9,996 bases of DNA from contig CANQLN010000032.1 of assembly GCA_947624695.1 (NCBI GenBank), positions 1 through 9,996 on the forward strand, in the 5' to 3' direction. Source of the DNA: an uncultured Bacilli bacterium (GTDB lineage Bacteria; Bacillota_I; Bacilli_A; RF39; UBA660). The notes beneath the pieces were generated by a model that ran no database searches, was not told the origin of the DNA, and saw only the letters and a program-made list of their open reading frames with translations. Each line of letters starts with the position of its first letter. The first letter of the stretch is position 1. A program made the translations under genes and the position numbers. Of this stretch, positions 1-5,267 are shown piece after piece.

Positions 1-95
1 TATAATTTCGCTAGATCACTATCTAGCATTACCTTTTTTCCTCTTACTTCGTATACTAAATTTTCTTTCTCAATTTTCATTATTTGATTATTCAT
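1..95 (-). CDS. ORF6N-domain protein, 5' end only (runs off left edge)
   Basis: Only the first 31 codons are present. They start at the ATG at 95-93 and stay open to the window edge. The visible residues contain YEVRGKKVMLDSDLAKLY, which matches the start of the ORF6N domain (typically xxYEIRGxxVMLDxDLAxLY). ORF6N is a DNA-binding-associated domain found in phage antirepressor-like and mobile-element proteins. The start is supported by a strong AGGAGG at 106-111 on the minus strand, about ten bases upstream. A good promoter lies at 260-288, and the 5' leader of about 155 nt carries a perfect 31-nt inverted repeat just upstream of the ribosome binding site. The family call rests on the N-terminal signature alone. 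Whether the gene is complete, and what lies C-terminal to the domain, cannot be seen. Confidence 0.75.
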   Translation of the reverse strand, partial: MNNQIMKIEKENLVYEVRGKKVMLDSDLAKL

Positions 96-123
96 ATTTC
101 CAAAACCTCCTTCTTCTTTCTTA

Positions 124-154
124 GCTTTAAGGTCACAATTTGTGACCTTAAAGC
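124..154. repeat. Perfect inverted repeat (15-bp arms, 1-nt centre) with core GGTCACAATTTGTGACC
   Basis: The arms 124-138 and 140-154 are exact reverse complements around T139. The 17-bp core at 131-147 is identical to the core of a second palindrome at 346-362, but the flanking stem bases differ. The repeat lies in the predicted 5' leader of the ORF6N gene, ending 13 bases from its Shine-Dalgarno. No U-tract follows on the minus strand, so a terminator is unlikely. It could be an operator, or an RNA hairpin next to the ribosome binding site. Confidence 0.7.
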
Positions 155-259
155 CTATAAATAATCTAATATTTTTAAACTTAGAATTTTAAAATAAAAC
201 CCCAAATTTAATTCCCCTTTTTATTCATTTAAAAGCTTTTCTACCTTGGTGGTATGATA

Positions 260-288
260 ACTATATCACCGAACTATCGTTTTGACAA
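260..288 (-). promoter_or_regulatory. Sigma-A-type promoter for the ORF6N gene
   Basis: Read on the minus strand, TTGTCA (288-283) and TATAGT (265-260) are separated by exactly 17 bp. Each matches the consensus at five of six positions. Transcription would start near 253, giving a leader of about 155 nt before the ATG at 95. An AACTAT/ATAGTT inverted repeat (272-277, 288-293) covers the -35 and spacer and could be a repressor site. Confidence 0.65.
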
Positions 289-317
289 TAGTTTTAGGCA
301 AATTTTGTTAAATTATT

Positions 318-345
318 GCAAATTTTAAATAATTTTAAAATTTGC
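318..345. repeat. AT-rich perfect inverted repeat (12-bp arms, 4-nt loop)
   Basis: The arms 318-329 (GCAAATTTTAAA) and 334-345 are exact reverse complements around a TAAT loop. The right arm shares bases 340-345 with the left arm of the palindrome at 340-368, so the two hairpins cannot both form fully in one RNA. On the minus strand the pair lies about 28 to 80 nt after the stop of the 864-codon gene. Confidence 0.6.
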
Positions 346-368
346 GGTCACAATTTGTGACCGCAAAT
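340..368. repeat. Perfect inverted repeat (14-bp arms) with core GGTCACAATTTGTGACC; possible terminator or operator
   Basis: The arms 340-353 and 355-368 pair perfectly around T354. The core at 346-362 is identical to that at 131-147. On the minus strand the hairpin begins 28 nt after the stop of the surface-protein gene and is followed by TTTAAAATTATTTAAAATT, an imperfect U-rich tail. It may therefore serve as that gene's terminator. On the plus strand a T6 run follows a few bases later. The exact reuse of the core elsewhere argues for a protein-binding site as well. Confidence 0.6.
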
Positions 369-396
369 ATCGTTTTTTATATTCTTTCTTTCATAA

Positions 397-2991
397 TTAT
401 TCAACACTAATTATAAATGGAAAATCGGCTGTTCCTTTTCCGGATAATTTAACATTTGATCCTAAATACATAACTGGCCGAAGTAAATTGTTAGTGTATG
501 ACTTAGGTGTTGGAGACAATGATGATGTTGATGATGTAATTTGCCAAGCATAATAATAACCATTACTAATAATAGAAGTCATAGTCCATTCATCTTCAGA
601 ATATCCTAAACTATCTCCTATGCCATAATCATTATAAAGCCAACTATTTTTAACACTGTGGTCCAAAATTGAATTATAATAATCGCTTAGATACATTAGC
701 CCTATTTTAAAATTATTATTAGTTAATGGCTCTTTTTCATTATTAGACGCACTGCTAATTGGGCCTTTATACCATTTTGGACTTTCTATTATCTCATCCC
801 ATTTTAAATTGCCAAGTTTTTCATTATTATTTTTTATAGTATCAAAAAATGTACTATTTAAATACTGTCTTAATATTGGCCCTTCCGTTTCAGTAATATT
901 TTCATAATCCCATTCACATTTTACGCCATTTTGTCCACAATTATATCCCATATCTTTTGGAACCCACGACATTTTTATTAAATTACCATAAGAGTTTTTT
1001 AAAGGGAGGGCTTTTATAATTTTCAACTGGTTAGGCAATAATCCTAAATTTGAATTAACTTTATCATTAGTTATCCCTATTATACGATATAAGTAAGAAT
1101 CTTTATTATTTAAACATTTTTGCAAATCACTAGTTCCAAAACAAATAAAATTATTTAATTGTCCATTTATTGCTGCTTCATAATTTCCTATAAATCTAGT
1201 CAATTCATCCCCATCAAAAGCTGGTTTTAAATACTCAGAAGTTGTTGCTCTATTCAATACTTCAACCGCTGGTTTTACTCTTAAAGGAACTTTATAAACA
1301 TCTGACTCAAAATTATTATTATCTTTAACATAAACTTCTAATGAATAATCTAAATTGTCATCTAAACTCTCAAATGTATAATTTTTAGAATTCGTACAAG
1401 TATATTCGTTTTCTCTTATTAATTTGTAACAATACTCTTTAATGGCATCGTTACTATATGCATCAACTACTACTTCTATTGAATTACCATTATCATTTAG
1501 TAATTTTACATTTTTAATCTGTGGTTTATTTTTAGGTATAATGATAAATGGATCATTCTCAGAGCCACTACCAATAAGATTAGTATATGGTGTTAAATAA
1601 AAAACCGGCCGCAAAGCTGCATTAATATCGTAAACTAAACTCCTCGAAATCCCGCCAGGGTAATTAGCCCATGCAGCACCCATTCTATCATTATACAAAC
1701 CACCAGCTGTCATAGTCCATTCATAAAAAATATTATCTGGTAATTCATAATTCGATATTCCATATTCTAAACTTAACCAACTATTTCCTAAATCTTTACC
1801 ATCATTAGAATTATAGTAATCACTAGCATACATTAATCCCAAATAATAGTTATCTGAAGTTGAACCAGTTTCATATTTTAAACTCCATGTTTCATTCGTT
1901 ACTATAGAATTATACCATTTTGGAATACTTATTATATTTAGCCAATTATATTGACTATTACTTGAAGACTTTGTAATAAACTTTAAAAAGGAAGTATTCA
2001 AAATATTTGGAATCAAAGAACTTGGCCAATTAATACTTTCATACATTATATTCGACCATTTTGTTGTTTCATTAATCGGTGTAGCTTTTATCAGTTTTAA
2101 TTGTCCTGAAGTAAGTTCTAAATCTTTGTTTATATTTTCATTTGTTATGCCAATAATCCGATATAAATAAGTATCTGGTTCTTTTGTACATTCATCTTTA
2201 TCGTTAGTTCCAAAGCATATATAATTATTTATTCTTCCTTCTTCAGCATCTGTATGAGTTCCTACAAATCTTAATAACTCGTCTCTATCTTCAGCTTTCT
2301 TTAAATATTGAGCATCAGTTGTTGCGGTTAATGCCACTAAAGGTTCCCTTAAATTTGTATCATCATTACTACAAACAAAGTCGCTAACACTAATACTAAC
2401 ACTTAAAGTTTTGCCAGCTAAATCTTTTTGGTCTTCTAATCTATTAGTTAATTTCATATTAACATCTAAAGTTTTAACATCACCACTATTTAAACCAAAT
2501 TCAAAAGCAGGTTTATTACTAGGTAAATTACTTAAATCTATTATTTTAGATATTTCTCCTTGTTTTACAGTAAGGATTAAATCTCCTTCTTGTAAAAAGG
2601 ATTTCATACTACCATCAACAACAATATCTAAAGTAGCACTACAATTTTGAGTACCCTCTAAGCTTCCTTTAGCACTTATGGTTCCTAATACTTTAGTTCC
2701 AGCTTCTTCGGTTTCTTCATATTTTTTACCTACAACATCCGTGGCATAATATTCTTTCCCCACCTTGCTTAAAGACATATCAGAGGCATCTATATTAATA
2801 TGAAAATTAGTTATTCCTCCAACTAATTCAATACTATTTCCACTTCCAGTTTTAATACTAATTGTGGTGTCTTCACTATTATTAACTACGCCAAAAGTAA
2901 AAAAGGCATAAGTGGCTCCTATTACGACAATAAATAAAATAATAACCCCTATTAAACTTCCTATTAAAACCCTTTTTTTATTGTTTACCAT
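397..2991 (-). CDS. Membrane-anchored surface protein with two lectin-like modules (864 aa)
   Basis: The product is probably exported and held at the membrane. Residues 8-31 form one hydrophobic helix ending ATYAFFT, resembling the SipW-cognate signal class. Residues 38-207 are a beta-rich TasA/camelysin-like segment (weak resemblance). Two homologous modules follow, at 229-486 and 588-864, separated by an Fn3-like linker (488-572). Each module has YLxxAxDxDEL, a Cys pair (C259/C268 and C617/C626), YLYRIIGITN, GLMYxSDYYNS, EWTM and LRPV(F/M)YL, ending in a G-x-G-x6-PFII tail. The segment between EWTM and LRPV differs completely between the modules, as in C-type-lectin-like variable domains. 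Start ATG at 2991 has AGAGGTG seven bases upstream, but that site sits in a hairpin arm. A paralogous C-terminal module occurs at 9646-9996. The ligand and function are unknown; adhesion or recognition is an inference. Confidence 0.85.
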   Translation of the reverse strand: MVNNKKRVLIGSLIGVIILFIVVIGATYAFFTFGVVNNSEDTTISIKTGSGNSIELVGGITNFHINIDASDMSLSKVGKEYYATDVVGKKYEETEEAGTKVLGTISAKGSLEGTQNCSATLDIVVDGSMKSFLQEGDLILTVKQGEISKIIDLSNLPSNKPAFEFGLNSGDVKTLDVNMKLTNRLEDQKDLAGKTLSVSISVSDFVCSNDDTNLREPLVALTATTDAQYLKKAEDRDELLRFVGTHTDAEEGRINNYICFGTNDKDECTKEPDTYLYRIIGITNENINKDLELTSGQLKLIKATPINETTKWSNIMYESINWPSSLIPNILNTSFLKFITKSSSNSQYNWLNIISIPKWYNSIVTNETWSLKYETGSTSDNYYLGLMYASDYYNSNDGKDLGNSWLSLEYGISNYELPDNIFYEWTMTAGGLYNDRMGAAWANYPGGISRSLVYDINAALRPVFYLTPYTNLIGSGSENDPFIIIPKNKPQIKNVKLLNDNGNSIEVVVDAYSNDAIKEYCYKLIRENEYTCTNSKNYTFESLDDNLDYSLEVYVKDNNNFESDVYKVPLRVKPAVEVLNRATTSEYLKPAFDGDELTRFIGNYEAAINGQLNNFICFGTSDLQKCLNNKDSYLYRIIGITNDKVNSNLGLLPNQLKIIKALPLKNSYGNLIKMSWVPKDMGYNCGQNGVKCEWDYENITETEGPILRQYLNSTFFDTIKNNNEKLGNLKWDEIIESPKWYKGPISSASNNEKEPLTNNNFKIGLMYLSDYYNSILDHSVKNSWLYNDYGIGDSLGYSEDEWTMTSIISNGYYYAWQITSSTSSLSPTPKSYTNNLLRPVMYLGSNVKLSGKGTADFPFIISVE
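1615..1710 (-). other. Variable loop of lectin-like module 1
   Basis: This covers residues 428-459 of the 864-residue protein, between EWTM and LRPVFYL. It is unalignable with the same segment of module 2 (484-579). By hand count, 1611-1710 is about 44% G+C against about 30% for 481-580, so module 1 keeps part of the compositional anomaly seen in the partial gene at the right end. It contains codons such as GGC, GGG, TCG, CGG and CCG that are otherwise rare here. Confidence 0.4.
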
Positions 2992-2996
2992 ATGAA

Positions 2997-3031
2997 AACA
3001 CCTCTATCTTAATTTTAAGTTTAGAGGTGTT
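2997..3031 (-). promoter_or_regulatory. Hairpin that would sequester the Shine-Dalgarno of the 864-aa surface-protein gene
   Basis: AACACCTCTA (2997-3006) and TAGAGGTGTT (3022-3031) are exact reverse complements. An inner CTTAA/TTAAG pair (3008-3012, 3015-3019) adds to the stem. On the minus-strand transcript the downstream arm contains AGAGGTG, the ribosome binding site for the ATG at 2991, so folding would hide it. The stem is followed by only four U residues. It could also be a weak terminator of the upstream XRE gene. Confidence 0.6.
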
Positions 3032-3032
3032 A

Positions 3033-3061
3033 ATTTTCTAGTCACACAAATTGTAATACAA
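3033..3061 (-). promoter_or_regulatory. Weak candidate promoter for the surface-protein gene
   Basis: On the minus strand, TTGTAT (3061-3056) and GAAAAT (3038-3033) are separated by 17 bp, each matching the consensus at about four of six positions. Transcription would start near 3026, inside the upstream arm of the SD hairpin. RNAs from this promoter would then lack a full hairpin, while read-through RNA from the XRE gene would have it. Confidence 0.3.
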
Positions 3062-3063
3062 GG

Positions 3064-3303
3064 CTATTTTATCTCGTCAAATAATTTCTTTATATCTATA
3101 TTTAAGGCTTGAGCAATTCGATAAATAGTATCTAATCTTGGCCTTTGAAATGATTTTAAAGATTCTAAATTTCTAATATATTGATGCGTGAAACCACTTC
3201 TATCAGCCAATTCTTGCGAGGTTATTTTAGCAAGTTTCCGATACTTCTTAATATTGTATCTTACTAGATAATAACAATAATCAACATTGTCCTTATTATT
3301 CAT
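3064..3303 (-). CDS. XRE-family HTH transcriptional regulator (79 aa)
   Basis: This is a small cytoplasmic DNA-binding protein that is essentially a single Cro/C1-type HTH_3 domain (about residues 12-77). The helix-turn-helix is visible at residues 28-47: TSQELADRSGFTHQYIRNLE, with the conserved Q30, A33, G37 and E47 pattern. The domain ends with the usual DTIYRIAQALNIDIKKLF helix pair. No other domain is present. The ATG at 3303 has GGTGG upstream. The gene precedes the 864-aa surface-protein gene on the same strand (72-nt gap) and is divergent from the RHH gene, with ATGTA/TACAT half-sites between them. Autoregulation, or control of the neighbouring surface protein, is a reasonable inference. 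A specific target cannot be read from the sequence. Confidence 0.85.
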   Translation of the reverse strand: MNNKDNVDYCYYLVRYNIKKYRKLAKITSQELADRSGFTHQYIRNLESLKSFQRPRLDTIYRIAQALNIDIKKLFDEIK

Positions 3304-3333
3304 TTATACCACCAGTAATATTATTTCAAAATT

Positions 3334-3368
3334 TTATGTAAAAATATGTACTTAAATGAGTTACATAA
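3334..3368. promoter_or_regulatory. Candidate operator: inverted TTATGTAA/TTACATAA plus a third half-site
   Basis: TTATGTAA (3334-3341) and TTACATAA (3361-3368) form a perfect inverted repeat. A further ATGTA at 3346-3350 lies exactly 10 bp from the first (3336-3340), so the two sit on the same DNA face. The cluster is just upstream of the XRE gene start. A related TTACAtttTGTAA palindrome lies at 3437-3449, upstream of the RHH promoter. Confidence 0.4.
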
Positions 3369-3436
3369 TTTCCGGCTGTTTTTCTTAGGCTATACCTAGC
3401 AAATGCCCATAAAACCAAGAGTTTTAATGTCCTGTA

Positions 3437-3449
3437 TTACATTTTGTAA
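3437..3449. promoter_or_regulatory. Short palindrome TTACAtttTGTAA upstream of the RHH promoter
   Basis: This 13-bp palindrome has 5-bp arms identical in sequence to the half-sites at 3334-3368. It ends three bases before the predicted -35 at 3453. It may be a regulator site serving the RHH gene. The evidence is sequence symmetry only. Confidence 0.3.
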
Positions 3450-3452
3450 GAC

Positions 3453-3480
3453 TTGTTATTTAAGCCGAAATTGTTATATT
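3453..3480 (+). promoter_or_regulatory. Promoter for the RHH gene
   Basis: TTGTTA (3453-3458) and TATATT (3475-3480) are separated by 16 bp. The predicted start of transcription is near 3487. This leaves only a short leader before the ATG at 3508 and argues against translation from the ATG at 3403. Confidence 0.5.
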
Positions 3481-3507
3481 ATTGTTTTAAAGATGTGGTG
3501 TTGGCTA

Positions 3508-3699
3508 ATGAAGGATTTTAAATTAACAAAGGAAACAGAAGATAAATCAGTTTTAAAAACAATTAGAATTAAATTATCGACATTAAATAAAGTAGAAGAA
3601 TTAGCAAATAAAAATAATCTATCAGTTAATAAATTATTAAATCAATGTATTAATTTTGCTTTAGATAATTTAGTTGATGACGAAAAAAACAATCCTTAG
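3508..3699 (+). CDS. Small ribbon-helix-helix (Arc/MetJ-like) protein (63 aa)
   Basis: From ATG 3508 the product is 63 residues. A short beta strand (SVLKTIRIK, residues 14-22) is followed by two helices (about 24-36 and 39-55) with NLS at the turn. This is the layout of RHH DNA-binding proteins such as Arc, plasmid copy-number repressors and antitoxins. The open frame extends back to an ATG at 3403, but that region is Cys-rich and atypical and lies upstream of the predicted promoter; I consider it non-coding. ATG 3493 is an alternative start; 3508 is preferred because GGTG at 3497-3500 lies seven bases upstream. The stop TAG (3697-3699) lies in the loop of the terminator. There is no adjacent toxin-like gene in the operon, so a stand-alone regulator is more likely than an antitoxin. 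Confidence 0.7.
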   Translation: MKDFKLTKETEDKSVLKTIRIKLSTLNKVEELANKNNLSVNKLLNQCINFALDNLVDDEKNNP

Positions 3700-3719
3700 C
3701 ATATTTTAGGATTGTTTTT
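3685..3719. terminator. Bidirectional rho-independent terminator between convergent genes
   Basis: AAAAACAATCCT (3685-3696) and AGGATTGTTTTT (3708-3719) form a perfect 12-bp stem around an 11-nt loop. T-runs follow in both directions. It serves the RHH gene (plus), whose stop codon is in the loop, and the GH25 lipoprotein gene (minus), whose stop is at 3727. Confidence 0.85.
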
Positions 3720-3726
3720 ATAATAA

Positions 3727-4926
3727 TTATAAATATAAAACATCAATATCAACATCATTATTAATGCCATCAATATGGCCATTATTACATACTTGCCACA
3801 TCATATATTTTCCTTTATAAGAACTAGTATTGAAATCTTTGGTATAATGAGCTAGCCATACTGGGTATTCTTTTTTATTCTTCCAAATAGTTTCCAAATA
3901 GAATATACTACTATAAAGCATAGCTTTATAATCAGAATTTTCTAAAGTGTCCATATAAGTATTAGCAATTTCATTCATCTCATGGAAACTTATTTTATAA
4001 CTATTCCATTTACTCCAATTCTCCCAATCAAAGGCAATAGGTAAATCTAATTTTTCACCATCTAATTTATCTATAACCCATTTAGCATGTTCTTTAACCT
4101 CATCAGTTGAAGAAGCTACTGTAAAGAAATAAACTCCTACTTTTAAACCAGCTTCTTTAGCTTTTCTAATATTACTTGCATAATATTCATCATCATATAT
4201 CGCTCTTGTTGTTTGGCCTTGATAACCTATGCGCATCATAACAAAGCTAGCTCCTGCCCTTTTTACTTTTTCATAATCAATATCTTCTTGCCATTTAGAT
4301 ACATCTATACCTATTTCAGTATTATCACTTTTATGTTTATTATAAACATCTTGAAATTCCGTTACTACTTTTTCTGATGGTGTACTAGTTTTATCTTCAT
4401 TATCATTTTTCTTCTTTTCTATAACATTTAAAGTAACATTTACATCTTTTTTATTTTGTGATGAATCACTTAAATGATACACTAATTTATAAGTTCCTAC
4501 TTTATTTAAATCATATAATCCTTCTATGACACAAGTAATATTACCATCATATTCATCACCATAAGATATTAAATTGCAAATATCTTCATCATAACCAACT
4601 TCCACCGTTTTATTAGTGCCACTAAAAACTATAGGTGGAGTACTATCAACAACATTAATATTAAACTGATAAACATATCTTTTTTTATCTAAACGATATT
4701 CTATTTCAACTTCTTTTTTTCCTAAACTATTAGTATCTAATAATTTATTCTTTGATAATATTTCCACATTATTTAAATTATCAATTAAATCATTTAAATA
4801 AACATCACTATAGACTTCAACCGTATCCATTATAGACTTAACATTTTCACCTTCAGTATCAATAATGACTTTTTCCTCACAGCCACAGACTAAAAGACAT
4901 ATAAAGATTATAAATAATTTTTTCAT
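3727..4926 (-). CDS. GH25 (lysozyme) lipoprotein with Ig-like domain (399 aa)
   Basis: This is a predicted membrane-anchored, extracellular peptidoglycan hydrolase (N-acetylmuramidase). Residues 1-16 are a short lipoprotein signal, MKKLFIIFICLLVCGC, with C16 as the probable lipidated cysteine; the -3 Val makes the lipobox slightly atypical. Residues about 93-170 look like a bacterial Ig-like domain (DUF5011 type: DSTPPIV, then VGTYKLVYHLSDSS). A Lys/Asp/Ser/Thr-rich linker (171-200) leads to the GH25 domain (about 204-399). Its landmarks are GIDVSKWQ (D208), VMMRIGYQG, GVYFFTVAS, the catalytic-type FDWEN (D300, E302) and a C-terminal YMMWQ. ATG 4926 has AAGGAG five bases upstream. The gene follows a terminator, so it is probably transcribed separately. 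The substrate is inferred from the family; a cell-wall remodelling role or action on other bacteria are both possible. Confidence 0.9.
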   Translation of the reverse strand: MKKLFIIFICLLVCGCEEKVIIDTEGENVKSIMDTVEVYSDVYLNDLIDNLNNVEILSKNKLLDTNSLGKKEVEIEYRLDKKRYVYQFNINVVDSTPPIVFSGTNKTVEVGYDEDICNLISYGDEYDGNITCVIEGLYDLNKVGTYKLVYHLSDSSQNKKDVNVTLNVIEKKKNDNEDKTSTPSEKVVTEFQDVYNKHKSDNTEIGIDVSKWQEDIDYEKVKRAGASFVMMRIGYQGQTTRAIYDDEYYASNIRKAKEAGLKVGVYFFTVASSTDEVKEHAKWVIDKLDGEKLDLPIAFDWENWSKWNSYKISFHEMNEIANTYMDTLENSDYKAMLYSSIFYLETIWKNKKEYPVWLAHYTKDFNTSSYKGKYMMWQVCNNGHIDGINNDVDIDVLYL

Positions 4927-4951
4927 ATTGACTCCTTAAGTATTTTAAATG

Positions 4952-4979
4952 ATAAAAAAGATGCTATTTCAAACATCTT
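4952..4979 (-). terminator. Short rho-independent terminator after the three-gene operon
   Basis: On the minus strand AAGATG (4979-4974) pairs with CATCTT (4963-4958) around a 10-nt loop and runs into T residues (4959-4954). The stop codon of the 95-residue gene is part of the stem. The stem is only 6 bp, so some read-through into the lipoprotein gene is likely. Confidence 0.55.
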
Positions 4980-5265
4980 ATAAATATTCAATTACTTTAA
5001 TATTTTTATTTAATTTAGCAATTAAATCATCAGGTTCATATTTTGAAAATATACCAACAAAATGACTATGATCATTTAAAAACATATCATAATATTCTAA
5101 AAATATTTTTTGATAATTAGTAACTCCTAATTCTTTTAAATAATTAATATTTTTACTAACTAATTTTTTATGTTCTTTAATGGCATCAATTAATTTCTTT
5201 GGAGAATTATTTAAAAATTCGGCAATTTCTTCTTTATTAAAACCATATTTTTCTAAAAATTTCAT
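4978..5265 (-). CDS. Small helical protein of unknown function (95 aa)
   Basis: I do not recognise this protein. It has no signal peptide or membrane segment and is almost wholly helical, with regular spacing: FLEKYGFNKEEIAEFL, then YLKELGVTNYQKIFLEYYDMFL, then KLNKNIKVIEYL. The recurring YLKELG-type turn followed by a helix recalls mTERF-like alpha-solenoid repeats, and a similar rhythm occurs in the C-terminal third of the 366-residue protein two genes upstream. That resemblance is a visual impression, not a family assignment. It starts 2 nt after the stop of the 269-residue gene, with AAGGGG at 5275-5280 as ribosome binding site, so it is probably translationally coupled. It is the last gene of the operon before a terminator. 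Confidence 0.7.
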   Translation of the reverse strand: MKFLEKYGFNKEEIAEFLNNSPKKLIDAIKEHKKLVSKNINYLKELGVTNYQKIFLEYYDMFLNDHSHFVGIFSKYEPDDLIAKLNKNIKVIEYL

Positions 5266-5267
5266 TT

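Larger units (their letters stand above)
155..396. other. Intergenic regulatory region between the ORF6N gene and the 864-residue surface-protein gene
   Basis: No convincing gene lies here. The stretch holds a minus-strand promoter (260-288) and an AACTAT/ATAGTT inverted repeat (272-277 and 288-293) that overlaps its -35. GCAAAT-type words recur: GCAAATTTT at 298-306 and 318-326 (exactly 20 bp apart), an inverted copy at 337-345, and GCAAAT at 363-368. Two overlapping inverted repeats occupy 318-368. A plus-strand TTGACA at 282-287 has no good -10 and no gene downstream. Confidence 0.6.

Noticed and set aside
155..250. Possible tiny leader peptide on the minus strand (TTG start after AAGGGG, about 16 codons)
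   Set aside because: It is too short, has a rare start codon and shows no regulatory sequence bias; chance occurrence is as likely.
282..287. Plus-strand TTGACA that could be a -35 element
   Set aside because: There is no -10 at a suitable distance and no plus-strand gene follows. The same bases overlap the well-formed minus-strand promoter.
2411..2650. Plus-strand open frame of 79 codons
   Set aside because: It lies fully inside the 864-codon gene on the other strand, has no ribosome binding site and shows no domain; it is a shadow frame.
3403..3507. N-terminal extension of the RHH frame from ATG 3403
   Set aside because: It would start upstream of the predicted promoter (3453-3480), lacks a clear ribosome binding site, and encodes an atypical Cys-rich stretch not found in RHH proteins.
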